Of a DNA stretch of 36,113 nucleotides, positions 8,397 to 16,408 are shown piece after piece. A program made the position numbers and the translations under genes. The stretch is from Sphingobacterium cellulitidis (lineage in GTDB: Bacteria > Bacteroidota > Bacteroidia > Sphingobacteriales > Sphingobacteriaceae): positions 1 through 36,113 of the forward strand of contig NOUX01000016.1 in assembly GCA_002245855.1 (NCBI GenBank). Direction: 5' to 3'. The notes under the pieces were generated by a model that saw nothing but the letters and a program-made list of their open reading frames with translations, made no database searches and was not told where the DNA came from. Positions within the stretch are counted from its first letter, which is position 1. Each line of letters starts with the position of its first letter.

Positions 8397-9302
8397 TTGC
8401 TGAAAATCGCCCATCATACTGCTTATATCCAACCTTTACCCGAAGGACATCGTTTCCCAATGATGAAATATGAGCTTATTCCTGAACAATTAATTTACGA
8501 AGGATTAGTGTCCAAGGATTCCTTCTTTGAACCTGAACTGGTAGATAAGGAGATTATCTATTTGGCTCATGATAAGCAATATACTGACGATTTACTAAAC
8601 CTTCGCCTCGACCCTAAAATGATCCGAAGAATTGGTTTTCCAATGACTCAATCTCTGGTGGAACGCGAGCGTTATTTAATCGATGGAAGTATTAAAGCCT
8701 CGCTTGAAGCCATCAAGACAGGGGTGTCATTTAATACCGCCGGAGGAACTCATCACGCTGGACGCGACTTCGGTGAAGGATTTTGTCTGCTCAATGATCA
8801 AGCTGTCGCCGCCGCTTACCTGTATCATTCAGGTCTTGCCAAGAAAATCTTGATTATCGACTTAGATGTCCATCAGGGTAATGGTACTGCTCATATTTTT
8901 GAAGGACACCCAGATATTATTACTTTCTCCATCCATGGGGAAAAGAATTTCCCATTTAAAAAGGAAAAATCACATATCGATATTCCTTTAGCAGATGGGG
9001 TGGAGGATGAAGAATATTTATCCCTGTTAAATGAAACTCTTCCACGTTTATTTCAAGAAATCGAGCCTGATTTTGTATATTTTCAATCTGGAGTAGATGT
9101 GTTGGCAACCGATAAATTGGGAAAGTTTAAATTGACCATGGCAGGATGCCAAAAAAGGGATGAATTAGTATTCCAAAACTGCAAAGAATTTAATGTTCCT
9201 GTTGAAGTGAGCATGGGCGGTGGCTATTCATATCATATTAAGGATATTGTCAATGCCCATGTGAACACCTACAGAACAGCAATAGATATTTACGATTTAT
9301 AA
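8397..9302 (+). CDS. histone deacetylase / acetylpolyamine amidohydrolase family protein
   Basis: Zinc-dependent deacetylase of the arginase/HDAC fold, 301 aa. Seen: the active-site His pair in GGTHHAGRDFG (H119, H120), zinc ligands D157 and H159 in IDLDVHQGNGTA, third ligand D234 in SGVDVLATDKLG, and the GGGYS loop near the C-terminus. All catalytic positions are intact. In bacteria the family deacetylates lysines, polyamines or the AcuC substrate acetyl-CoA synthetase; which applies here cannot be read from the sequence. The start is TTG at 8397 because no ATG or GTG is available before the conserved N-terminal LKIAHH strand. It leads a tight operon with the NdpA-like gene (7-bp gap). Confidence 0.92.
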   Translation: MLKIAHHTAYIQPLPEGHRFPMMKYELIPEQLIYEGLVSKDSFFEPELVDKEIIYLAHDKQYTDDLLNLRLDPKMIRRIGFPMTQSLVERERYLIDGSIKASLEAIKTGVSFNTAGGTHHAGRDFGEGFCLLNDQAVAAAYLYHSGLAKKILIIDLDVHQGNGTAHIFEGHPDIITFSIHGEKNFPFKKEKSHIDIPLADGVEDEEYLSLLNETLPRLFQEIEPDFVYFQSGVDVLATDKLGKFKLTMAGCQKRDELVFQNCKEFNVPVEVSMGGGYSYHIKDIVNAHVNTYRTAIDIYDL

Positions 9303-9309
9303 AGAGATT

Positions 9310-10365
9310 ATGTTTTTTCACCAAGATGCCAATTTCCTGAACCTGATTATTCATCATGTCGGAAATAAGAGCCAAGACGAGTATTTTACCCTTTCTGAAG
9401 AAGAAGTTGATGTTAAATCCGATGAAGTATTGGCGGATTTATTGATGCAATATTTCATGAAGCCTTTTGCCAAAGCCAATGAGGTTTATCGCTTCTATCA
9501 TCCCAATGATACATTGGAGCTCAATGAAGTATTTTACTTCTCCAGGCAATATTTTAAAGGCGAGCTAGGCTTCTTGGAATTTTCAAAATCCATCGCCAAA
9601 TTCCTGTACGAAGTGACTGAACACCCGAAAATCAAATCTGGGGAATTGTATGTGGTTGCCTTGGATAATGTGCAACTGGAAGGTGAGGAGCATAAGGCGA
9701 TCGGAATCTTTAAATCAGAAAATAAAGAAGCATACTTAAAAGTTTATTCAGAAGCTGCTGGCTTAGGGGTAAACTATGAAGAGAAAGCAATCAATATCAA
9801 TAAACTGGATAAAGGGGTTGTTATCGTCAATGTGGAAGAGGAAGAAGGATATAAGGTTTTATGTGTAGACCAGACCAATGGTTCTGAAGCCGTTTATTGG
9901 AAGGATGATTTCTTGAAACTAAAAACCAGAAATGATAATTATCAACAAACAGGGAACCTTTTGAAGGTTTACAAGAACTTTGTCAATGATAAAATTGATG
10001 AGGTTTTTGATATGGATAAAGCCGATAAAATCGACTTGATGAACCGCTCCATGAATTACTTTAAAACCAAGGAAACCTTTGATGAAAATGAATTCAATGA
10101 GGAGGTAATCGGAAACCCAGATGCTATTTCCTTATTCAAGGATTATAAGAGCAATTTCGAGGATGAATTTGAAACAGCTTTTCAGTCCAACTTTGATATT
10201 GCTGCTCCTGCAGTGAAGAAAATGGCAAGCAGTTATAAATCTGTATTGAAATTGGATAAAAACTTCCATATCTATGTTCATGGTAAGCGCGAGTTATTGG
10301 AGAAAGGATATGATGAAGACAAGGGCATGAATTATTACAAGCTTTATTTCGAAAACGAAGATTAA
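9310..10365 (+). CDS. nucleoid-associated protein, 37-kDa NdpA/YejK family
   Basis: A 351-aa homologue of the YejK/NdpA nucleoid-associated family. Family features seen: N-terminal LIIHHVGNKSQDE (residues 12-24), the SEEEVDVKSDEVLADLLMQYF block, FAKSNEVYRF-like motif FAKANEVYRFYHP, and a central VVALDNVQLEGEEHKAIGIFKSEN segment. The C-terminal half is helical and acidic. It acts in the cytosol on the nucleoid; the precise activity of the family is poorly defined. It sits 7 bp after the HDAC-like gene and 2 bp before the DUF3810 gene, so the three are almost certainly one transcript. Confidence 0.85.
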   Translation: MFFHQDANFLNLIIHHVGNKSQDEYFTLSEEEVDVKSDEVLADLLMQYFMKPFAKANEVYRFYHPNDTLELNEVFYFSRQYFKGELGFLEFSKSIAKFLYEVTEHPKIKSGELYVVALDNVQLEGEEHKAIGIFKSENKEAYLKVYSEAAGLGVNYEEKAININKLDKGVVIVNVEEEEGYKVLCVDQTNGSEAVYWKDDFLKLKTRNDNYQQTGNLLKVYKNFVNDKIDEVFDMDKADKIDLMNRSMNYFKTKETFDENEFNEEVIGNPDAISLFKDYKSNFEDEFETAFQSNFDIAAPAVKKMASSYKSVLKLDKNFHIYVHGKRELLEKGYDEDKGMNYYKLYFENED

Positions 10366-10367
10366 TT

Positions 10368-11438
10368 ATGAAGGAAAGACGGTCAAATAGGAGGTATTAC
10401 AAATGGATAGGCATTTGTATATTGTTGATTATTGGCCTGCAGATCTTCCAATCCAATTCGGAATGGGTCGAATATTATTATAGTCGCGGATTTTATCCTA
10501 TCTATGCTCATTTGCCAAAATTCCTTTTCGGATGGATTCCGTTCAGTATTGGGGATTTGATTTATGCCATTATTTTTATTGCCTTAGGTCTGATTTTACT
10601 CAAGTCTATTTTCCTTTTGTTCAAAAAGAAATTTGCACTTGCAGGGCAGCAGTTTCTGAAATTTGTTGCGGTTTTACTTACTGTATATGTGTTTTTCTAC
10701 TCGGCATGGGCGCTCAATTATTATCGAATTCCTGTCAGTAAGCAAATGAACCTTAAGGTGGATACGGTCCTCTTGGAAGATCATTTGTCAGTTCTGGATT
10801 CTCATATCAATCGGGCGAATCAACTCAGGGGAGAAATAAATTTCGAAAATCAAGACCGCAATAAAATTGATCTGGAAGTACAACAAATCATGAAGGAGGA
10901 CCAGACATTTACTATGTTGTCAAAAACGCAAGTGAAGATAAAATCACCTTTCATTGGACCTATGGCTTCTTATTTTGGGGTTTCTGGATATTTTAACCCC
11001 TTCAGCAATGAAGCACATGTCAATACCGAAATGCCATTGCCTTCATATCCTTTTACGGTCGCCCATGAACTTTCCCATCAGATGGGAATAGGTTTTGAGG
11101 ATGAATGTAATTTTATCGCTTTCGTCAAAATGAAGGAAAATCCAAAACCTTCGTTCCAGTATTCAGCATATTACGAAAGCGTGAATTATCTGCTTAGAAC
11201 CTTGTATTTGGTCGATAAATCCCTGTTTGAATCCTATAAAGCAAAATTATCACCTTTAGTTGTGGCGGATATTAAATCCGAACAGGAATATTGGAAGAAT
11301 TACTCCGGATGGATTTCCGATATTTCCGCAGTATTCTATAATCAATACTTGAAACATAATAATCAAGCCGAGGGAATGGCTCGATATGGAATGGTCAGCC
11401 GCCTGATCATAGCTTATGAAAAACAAAAGGCAAACTAA
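10368..11438 (+). CDS. DUF3810 membrane protein with HExxH zinc-protease-like motif
   Basis: A 356-aa integral membrane protein of the DUF3810 family. Three hydrophobic segments occupy about residues 14-30, 53-86 and 92-113. A large domain then carries HELSHQMGIGFEDE with H233, E234, H237 and a possible third ligand E246, the arrangement of zinc metallopeptidases. Substrate unknown. It is the last gene of the deacetylase/NdpA operon (2-bp gap from ndpA). The final codons and stop lie inside the terminator hairpin at 11424-11454, which is therefore partly translated. Confidence 0.87.
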   Translation: MKERRSNRRYYKWIGICILLIIGLQIFQSNSEWVEYYYSRGFYPIYAHLPKFLFGWIPFSIGDLIYAIIFIALGLILLKSIFLLFKKKFALAGQQFLKFVAVLLTVYVFFYSAWALNYYRIPVSKQMNLKVDTVLLEDHLSVLDSHINRANQLRGEINFENQDRNKIDLEVQQIMKEDQTFTMLSKTQVKIKSPFIGPMASYFGVSGYFNPFSNEAHVNTEMPLPSYPFTVAHELSHQMGIGFEDECNFIAFVKMKENPKPSFQYSAYYESVNYLLRTLYLVDKSLFESYKAKLSPLVVADIKSEQEYWKNYSGWISDISAVFYNQYLKHNNQAEGMARYGMVSRLIIAYEKQKAN

Positions 11439-11454
11439 CCGTTTGCCTTTTGTA
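11424..11454. terminator. bidirectional terminator overlapping the DUF3810 stop codon
   Basis: ACAAAAGGCAAAC (11424-11436) and GTTTGCCTTTTGT (11442-11454) form a perfect 13-bp stem with loop TAACC. The loop holds the TAA stop of the DUF3810 gene. A-rich and T-rich stem ends make it symmetrical, suiting termination from both of the convergent genes. Confidence 0.8.
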
Positions 11455-11474
11455 ATAATAATATCTTTTGCCGT

Positions 11475-11801
11475 TTATACGGAGAAGCTTTCACCACATG
11501 CACAGGTTCTGGAAGCATTTGGATTGTGAAATTCAAATCCCTTTCCTGTCAATCCATCAGTATAATCCAATTCTGTTCCTGCCAAGTAAAGATAGGATTT
11601 GATATCCAAACAAATCTTTACGCCATTGTCTTCAAAGAATTGATCACCTTTTTTCTCTTCATTATCGAAGTTCAATTTGTATGATAATCCTGAACAACCT
11701 CCACTCTCTACAGCAACACGAACAAAATAAGTGTTATCGTAGTTCTCTTCCTTTATAATTGCACTAATACGCTCTTTCGCTTTATCTGTTACGGTAACCA
11801 T
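11475..11801 (-). CDS. A-type iron-sulfur carrier, HesB/IscA/ErpA family
   Basis: Small Fe-S assembly carrier, 108 aa, normal length. The three invariant cysteines are present: C36 in SGGCSGLSY and C100 and C102 in the terminal CACGESFSV. It would accept a cluster and pass it to apo-targets in the cytosol. The cysteine desulfurase gene lies directly upstream on the same strand (72-bp gap), consistent with a joint role in Fe-S biogenesis. A candidate TATTTTTG -7 element sits in that gap, so it may also have its own promoter. An AAAGGAAG site precedes the ATG. IscA, ErpA and SufA are hard to separate from one sequence. Confidence 0.93.
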   Translation of the reverse strand: MVTVTDKAKERISAIIKEENYDNTYFVRVAVESGGCSGLSYKLNFDNEEKKGDQFFEDNGVKICLDIKSYLYLAGTELDYTDGLTGKGFEFHNPNASRTCACGESFSV

Positions 11802-11822
11802 AAGTCTTCCTTTAATGATTTA

Positions 11823-11830
11823 CAAAAATA
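11823..11830 (-). promoter_or_regulatory. candidate -7 promoter element (TATTTTTG) for the hesB-like gene
   Basis: On the minus strand TATTTTTG matches TAnnTTTG exactly, 22 bp upstream of the ATG. No convincing -33 element was seen, so this is a weak call. Confidence 0.3.
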
Positions 11831-11873
11831 CATAAATCTAAATTCATAATTGATAATAATCATCTGACTTCTG

Positions 11874-13043
11874 TCAAATTAATCCTTCCTTGTACATTTC
11901 CCAAATTGGTGAATGTTGCCGAATATTAGCTGTCGCGGTTTTTATTTCCTGGATGGCATAGTCGATTTCTGCCTTAGTATTGTATTTGCTGAAACTAAAT
12001 CGAAGACTACAGAATGCTTCTTCATCTGTATATCCCATCGCTTTTAATACATGGGAAGGGTCTCTGCTCCCTGAAACACAAGCTGAACCCGATGAAATAG
12101 CAATATTGGGTAATTTCGTCATTAATTCAGAACCCCGGACATATTTAATATGGATATTGCTGGTATTGGGTAATCGATCCGTATTCAAGGTCCTGATTTC
12201 TGCTTCTTCAATTTCTTCGATCAGTCTTTTCTCAAAATAATCCCTGATATCACTTGTTTCAAGGTTAAAATTAACCCGTGCTGCCGCTTCACCCAAACCG
12301 ACTATCTGATGAACAGGGTAGGTACCGCCACGAAATCCACCTTCTTGATTTCCACCAATGATCAACGAAGGAATTTGAATAGGCTTACTTTTTCTGCGAA
12401 TAAATAATGCTCCAATTCCTTTGGGACCATGCATTTTATGTGCACTTAAGCAGAGGATATCGATTGGAATCTGACTCAGATCAAGTGGGATTTTCCCAAT
12501 CCATTGCGTGGCATCACAGAAAAATAAGATATCCCTTTCCTGGCATATCCTTGCAATTTCCTGAATCGGTTGCAAAACGCCAGTCTCGTTATTGGCTGCA
12601 ATGATGCTAACCAGAACAGTCTGCTCCTGAATGCTTTCCTTAAAAACCTCCAAATCAATGACTCCCAATTTATTCACCGGCAAATAACTGACTTCCATTC
12701 CATCCTTAAGTACTGCATCACAACAGCTTAATACCGCCTTATGTTCAATACTGGAAGTAATAATATGATTTCCTTTAGATTGGTAGGCTTTGCTGATCCC
12801 TTTGATCACCGTATTGATGGATTCAGTGGCACCAGAGGTAAAATAGATTTCCTTGGGATTCGCATTTAATAGTTCTGCTACCTGAATTCGCGCTTTTTCA
12901 ACTGCATGATTGGCTTGTCTACCCATTTTATGCTGAACGCTGGAAGCATTTCCATAAGCATCTTTCAAATAGGGCAACATGGCTTCAAAAACATCCTCAT
13001 CTATTTTGCTGGTCGCATTATTGTCAAAGTAGCAATAGTCCAT
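11874..13043 (-). CDS. cysteine desulfurase, NifS/IscS-like class V aminotransferase
   Basis: PLP enzyme releasing sulfur from L-cysteine as enzyme persulfide, for Fe-S clusters or tRNA thiolation. The 389 aa show the N-terminal YFDNNATSKID block, FTSGATESIN for PLP phosphate binding, NNETGVLQPI, the Schiff-base lysine in LSAHKMHGPKGIG, RGGTYPVHQIVG, and the catalytic cysteine loop SSGSACVSGSRDPSHVL. The extended Cys loop is of the IscS/NifS (group I) type rather than SufS. The gene precedes the HesB-type carrier. No IscU gene is present in the window. Confidence 0.94.
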   Translation of the reverse strand: MDYCYFDNNATSKIDEDVFEAMLPYLKDAYGNASSVQHKMGRQANHAVEKARIQVAELLNANPKEIYFTSGATESINTVIKGISKAYQSKGNHIITSSIEHKAVLSCCDAVLKDGMEVSYLPVNKLGVIDLEVFKESIQEQTVLVSIIAANNETGVLQPIQEIARICQERDILFFCDATQWIGKIPLDLSQIPIDILCLSAHKMHGPKGIGALFIRRKSKPIQIPSLIIGGNQEGGFRGGTYPVHQIVGLGEAAARVNFNLETSDIRDYFEKRLIEEIEEAEIRTLNTDRLPNTSNIHIKYVRGSELMTKLPNIAISSGSACVSGSRDPSHVLKAMGYTDEEAFCSLRFSFSKYNTKAEIDYAIQEIKTATANIRQHSPIWEMYKEGLI

Positions 13044-13130
13044 ATGTTAAAGTTATTTAAAATATTAGGCCTTTTGCAGAATGAATCAGTATTTTTTTAT
13101 TTTTGAAGCTAATTTATCATAAAACGAAAA

Positions 13131-13991
13131 ATGAGCTTTGCAAACATTGAATCTAGCTTAGAGAAATTATTTGATCTGGTATTACTTAAGATCCCAAGCA
13201 TAGCGGTTGGATTTTTTATACTATTTATTGGTCGATACCTAATCAAATTCGTATTGAATTTTGTCGATAAGCGATTTGTCAAGAAGGATGTGGATATTTC
13301 TATCCGTTCTTTCATCAAAAGCTTAATGAAATTTGCGATGTATGCCCTGTTGATCCTGACAGTGGCAAATACCATGGGCATTGAAACAACTTCCTTTATT
13401 GCGGCCTTGTCTGCTTTTGGATTAGCAGTTGGTATGGCATTACAGGGAAGTTTATCAAATTTTGCCGGTGGTGTATTGATTTTGGTATTTAGACCTTTTG
13501 ATGTCGGTGATTATATTTCCAGTGCTAACGGTTCCTCGGGATCTGTGGAGAGAATCGATTTATTGTATACGACAATAATCGATGATGATGGTATCCGTGT
13601 TTTTAGTCCTAATGGAACTTTAGCAAATTCGGTCATTAAGAATTACACCAAAATCACGGCTAGAAGAATGCAGTTTACCTTCGTATTATCTTATGATACG
13701 AATATTAAAACGGCTCGAGAAGCTATTCTTTCGGTATTAAATGCGGATGAGAGAATCTTGGATGCTCCCAAAAAGGAAGTGATTGTAGGGGATTTAAAAG
13801 AAACTGGGATTAGCTTGGTTGTTCGTGCCTGGGCGAATCGCGAAGTATTTTGGGCTACCAAAAATCAAATGGCAGAAGAAATTAAAGCTGTTTTGGATGG
13901 TAAGAATGTGGTATTTCCATCCAATATTGTTAAAATAATTGATGAAACACCTTCGGATGAAACGGAAAATAAGTTATTCCCTAATCCATAG
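13131..13991 (+). CDS. mscS: small-conductance mechanosensitive channel, MscS family
   Basis: Inner-membrane tension-gated channel protecting against hypo-osmotic shock, 286 aa as in E. coli MscS. Three transmembrane segments lie at about residues 18-42, 62-82 and 87-115. The third is the Gly/Ala-rich pore helix AFGLAVGMALQGSLSNFAGG, followed by VLILVFRPFDVGDYI and the beta domain with VFSPNGTLANSVIKNYT. The C-terminal alpha/beta domain ends in a short acidic tail. Its last 11 bases overlap a 48-codon small ORF on the opposite strand. The glycerol facilitator operon is convergent to it; both concern solute flux, though co-regulation cannot be inferred. Confidence 0.94.
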   Translation: MSFANIESSLEKLFDLVLLKIPSIAVGFFILFIGRYLIKFVLNFVDKRFVKKDVDISIRSFIKSLMKFAMYALLILTVANTMGIETTSFIAALSAFGLAVGMALQGSLSNFAGGVLILVFRPFDVGDYISSANGSSGSVERIDLLYTTIIDDDGIRVFSPNGTLANSVIKNYTKITARRMQFTFVLSYDTNIKTAREAILSVLNADERILDAPKKEVIVGDLKETGISLVVRAWANREVFWATKNQMAEEIKAVLDGKNVVFPSNIVKIIDETPSDETENKLFPNP

Positions 13992-14127
13992 AATTTATTA
14001 AAACGTAATATCGGTAAGCTACAACAGCCTGTTGTAGCTTACTTAGTTTAGAGGGATCCTCCTTGCTATAGCGTGGCAATACTTTTTGATTGATTTTATT
14101 CAAAAATTTAAAGAGTCCCTTTTTCAT
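13981..14127 (-). CDS. conserved-looking small protein, 48 aa, 3' end of the glp operon
   Basis: ATG at 14127 opens a 48-codon frame ending at TAG (13981-13983). The product starts MKKGLFKFLNKINQKVLPRY, continues through SKEDPSKLSKLQQ, and ends in AVVAYRYYVLINSMD. It is basic, with an amphipathic N-terminal helix. It starts 7 bp after the glpF stop and its stop overlaps the end of mscS by 11 bp on the opposite strand. From memory it resembles a short protein widespread in Bacteroidota that is sometimes labelled SsrA-binding by automatic annotation; I cannot confirm this. A 13-bp perfect palindrome (14014-14042) lies within the coding frame. Confidence 0.65.
   Translation of the reverse strand: MKKGLFKFLNKINQKVLPRYSKEDPSKLSKLQQAVVAYRYYVLINSMD
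14014..14042. terminator. perfect 13-bp hairpin inside the small ORF, between convergent genes
   Basis: GTAAGCTACAACA (14014-14026), loop GCC, and TGTTGTAGCTTAC (14030-14042) are perfectly complementary. It lies 23 bp after the mscS stop, where a terminator is expected, but no T-run follows on either strand. On the minus strand it encodes SKLQQAVVAY of the 48-aa ORF. It may stop mscS transcription; the call is tentative. Confidence 0.45.
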
Positions 14128-14134
14128 ATTCTTT

Positions 14135-14860
14135 TTAATGAATCAGTAAATTTAATCCTACCGCCAATAAAGCCCCAATAATTGGACCAAGAACCGGAAC
14201 CCATGCATATCCAGCATCGAATCCTGCCTTGTTTTTGATCGGTAAGATGGAATGCATGATCCTAGGGCCTAAATCCCTTGCAGGGTTGATGGCATAGCCT
14301 GTAGTTCCACCCAAAGATAAACCAATCACCCATACTAAAAATGCAACTGGAATCGCTCCAATCGAGCCTAATCCGACAATCGATTCATCGGATAATTTCG
14401 CATCTGTAAAATGAAGAATGGTAAATATCAACACAAAGGTACCTACGATCTCTGAGATTAAATTGATTGACTGATTGCGAATCGCCGGTTCTGTACAAAA
14501 TACCGCTCTTTTTGCACCTGGATCTTCCGTCGCATCAAAGTGGTTTTTATAGACCAACCAAACAACTGAAGCTCCGATCATGGCTCCAAGAAATTGTGCG
14601 CCTATATAGGATAGGGAAGTAGCAAGGTCCATTTTACCCAAGGCAAGGTTAGCAATCGTAACTGCACAGTTTAAATGTGCTCCAGAATATGGCGCTGCAA
14701 TATTTACCCCTACAAATACAGCTAATGCCCAAGCGGTCGTAATAACGATCCAACCTGAATCATTTCCTTTGGTTTTGTTTAAGACTACATTGGCAACAAC
14801 ACCTCCACCCAGGAGAATCATAACTGCCGTGCCGACTAGTTCAGCTATAAATGGTGACAT
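14135..14860 (-). CDS. glpF: glycerol facilitator GlpF (MIP/aquaglyceroporin), variant NCA motif
   Basis: Inner-membrane channel for glycerol uptake, 241 aa with six predicted transmembrane helices and two half-helix loops. The second loop has a standard NPARDLGPR (N192-P193-A194). The first loop reads SGAHLNCAVTIA, so the expected NPA is NCA (N64-C65-A66, codons AAC TGT GCA on the minus strand). An adjacent Arg after the second NPA supports an aquaglyceroporin. It lies 30 bp downstream of glpK in the glpD-glpK-glpF operon, which matches glycerol uptake, phosphorylation and oxidation in one transcript. The NPA change is unusual in the family and may alter pore geometry. Confidence 0.93.
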   Translation of the reverse strand: MSPFIAELVGTAVMILLGGGVVANVVLNKTKGNDSGWIVITTAWALAVFVGVNIAAPYSGAHLNCAVTIANLALGKMDLATSLSYIGAQFLGAMIGASVVWLVYKNHFDATEDPGAKRAVFCTEPAIRNQSINLISEIVGTFVLIFTILHFTDAKLSDESIVGLGSIGAIPVAFLVWVIGLSLGGTTGYAINPARDLGPRIMHSILPIKNKAGFDAGYAWVPVLGPIIGALLAVGLNLLIH

Positions 14861-14890
14861 ATATTAGGTTTAGTTATTTGTTTCTATAAT

Positions 14891-16384
14891 TTATGAATGA
14901 TTCGACCAGTAGATAACGGCATTGACTGCACGTTTCCATTCTTCCAGATTCTTTGCCAATTTCATGGATTTATTGCTCTCAATCCGTTTGTCCTCTTGCC
15001 ATAGGGCTTGTAATTCCTCAAGGTCCTTCCAGAATCCAACTGCTAAACCGGCTAAGAATGCAGCTCCCATTGCTGTAGTTTCGGTGATTTTAGGTTTTAC
15101 TACAGTTGATTTTAAAATATCTGCCTGGAATTGCAATAAGAATTGATTTTGAGTCGCTCCACCATCAACGCGTAATTCCTTGATTTTGGTGTTTGAATCA
15201 GCTTCCATGGCTTTCAAGATGTCATGCGTCTGATAAGCAATGCTTTCAATGGCCGCTCTTGCAATATGGGCATCGGTGGTCCCTCTGGAAATTCCGAAAA
15301 TCGTTCCTCGGGCATTTGGGTCCCAATGCGGAGCCCCAAGGCCTGCAAAGGCCGGTACCAAATAAACCCCATCGGTGTCTTCCACGGATGTCGCTAAGGC
15401 TTCAATATCACTGGATTTCTTGATGATCTTCAACTCATCCCGTAACCATTGAACAACGGCTCCTCCAATGAAAATACTACCCTCCAGGGCATAAACCACC
15501 TCTTTTCCAATCTTCCAACCGATGGTCGTTACCAACTTGTTCTCCGACTTTACAGGCTTGTTACCAATATTCATCAATAAAAAACAGCCTGTGCCATAGG
15601 TATTCTTCGCCATCCCTTTCTTAAGACACATTTGGCCAAATAAGGCCGCTTGTTGATCCCCAGCAATCCCCGCAATTGGGATAGGACGACTGCCCAATTC
15701 CGTAGAAGTCTCCCCGTAGACTTCAGAAGAACTTTTTACTTCCGGTAATAAGGATTCTGGGATATCAAATAACTTCAATAAATCCTTATCCCAGCTCAAA
15801 TCATTAATATTATATAACATGGTCCTGGAAGCATTCGTCACATCCGTAACATGCTTCTCACCATTGGTCAAATTCCAAATCAACCATGAATCAATCGTCC
15901 CAAAAGCCAATTCATTGCGTTCAGCAAGCTTTCTGGCCCCTTTAACATGGTCCAAAATCCATTTTATCTTGGTTGCAGAAAAATACGAATCGATTAATAA
16001 TCCGGTTTTTTCCTGAACCTTTTCCAAATGACCTTCCTTGATCAGTTGCGCACAATAGTCTGCAGTTCGGCGATCTTGCCATACAATAGCATTGTAGATA
16101 GGCTCTCCGGTTCGGCGATTCCAAACTACCGTAGTCTCCCTTTGATTGGTAATACCGATTCCTTTTATGGATTCCAATTTGGTTTTGGACTTCGTTAAGA
16201 CTTCAGTGAATACCGCCATTTGGCTGGACCAAATTTCCTGAGGGTCATGCTCCACCCATCCTGATTTCGGATAAATCTGCTGAAATTCCTTTTGCGCAAT
16301 ATTGACAATATCACCCTTCTTGTTGAATAAGATGGCTCTTGAACTGGTCGTACCTTGGTCTAATGCTATGATATATTCTTTCAT
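14891..16384 (-). CDS. glpK: glycerol kinase GlpK
   Basis: ATP-dependent phosphorylation of glycerol to sn-glycerol-3-phosphate, FGGY family, cytosolic, trapping glycerol entering through GlpF. At 497 aa it is the usual length. Motifs seen: N-terminal phosphate loop ALDQGTTSSRAILF, GITNQRETTVVW, WQDRRT, GTIDSWLIWNL with TNASRTML, GIAGDQQAALFGQ, and GAGAPHW-type GLGAPHWDPNARG. The C-terminal ATP site is VDGGATQNQFLLQFQADIL. The regulatory His found in PTS-phosphorylated Gram-positive enzymes is not evident in the corresponding region. It sits 24 bp after glpD and 30 bp before glpF. Confidence 0.97.
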   Translation of the reverse strand: MKEYIIALDQGTTSSRAILFNKKGDIVNIAQKEFQQIYPKSGWVEHDPQEIWSSQMAVFTEVLTKSKTKLESIKGIGITNQRETTVVWNRRTGEPIYNAIVWQDRRTADYCAQLIKEGHLEKVQEKTGLLIDSYFSATKIKWILDHVKGARKLAERNELAFGTIDSWLIWNLTNGEKHVTDVTNASRTMLYNINDLSWDKDLLKLFDIPESLLPEVKSSSEVYGETSTELGSRPIPIAGIAGDQQAALFGQMCLKKGMAKNTYGTGCFLLMNIGNKPVKSENKLVTTIGWKIGKEVVYALEGSIFIGGAVVQWLRDELKIIKKSSDIEALATSVEDTDGVYLVPAFAGLGAPHWDPNARGTIFGISRGTTDAHIARAAIESIAYQTHDILKAMEADSNTKIKELRVDGGATQNQFLLQFQADILKSTVVKPKITETTAMGAAFLAGLAVGFWKDLEELQALWQEDKRIESNKSMKLAKNLEEWKRAVNAVIYWSNHS

Positions 16385-16408
16385 TATTTAATTTTATAAG
16401 ATATTGAA

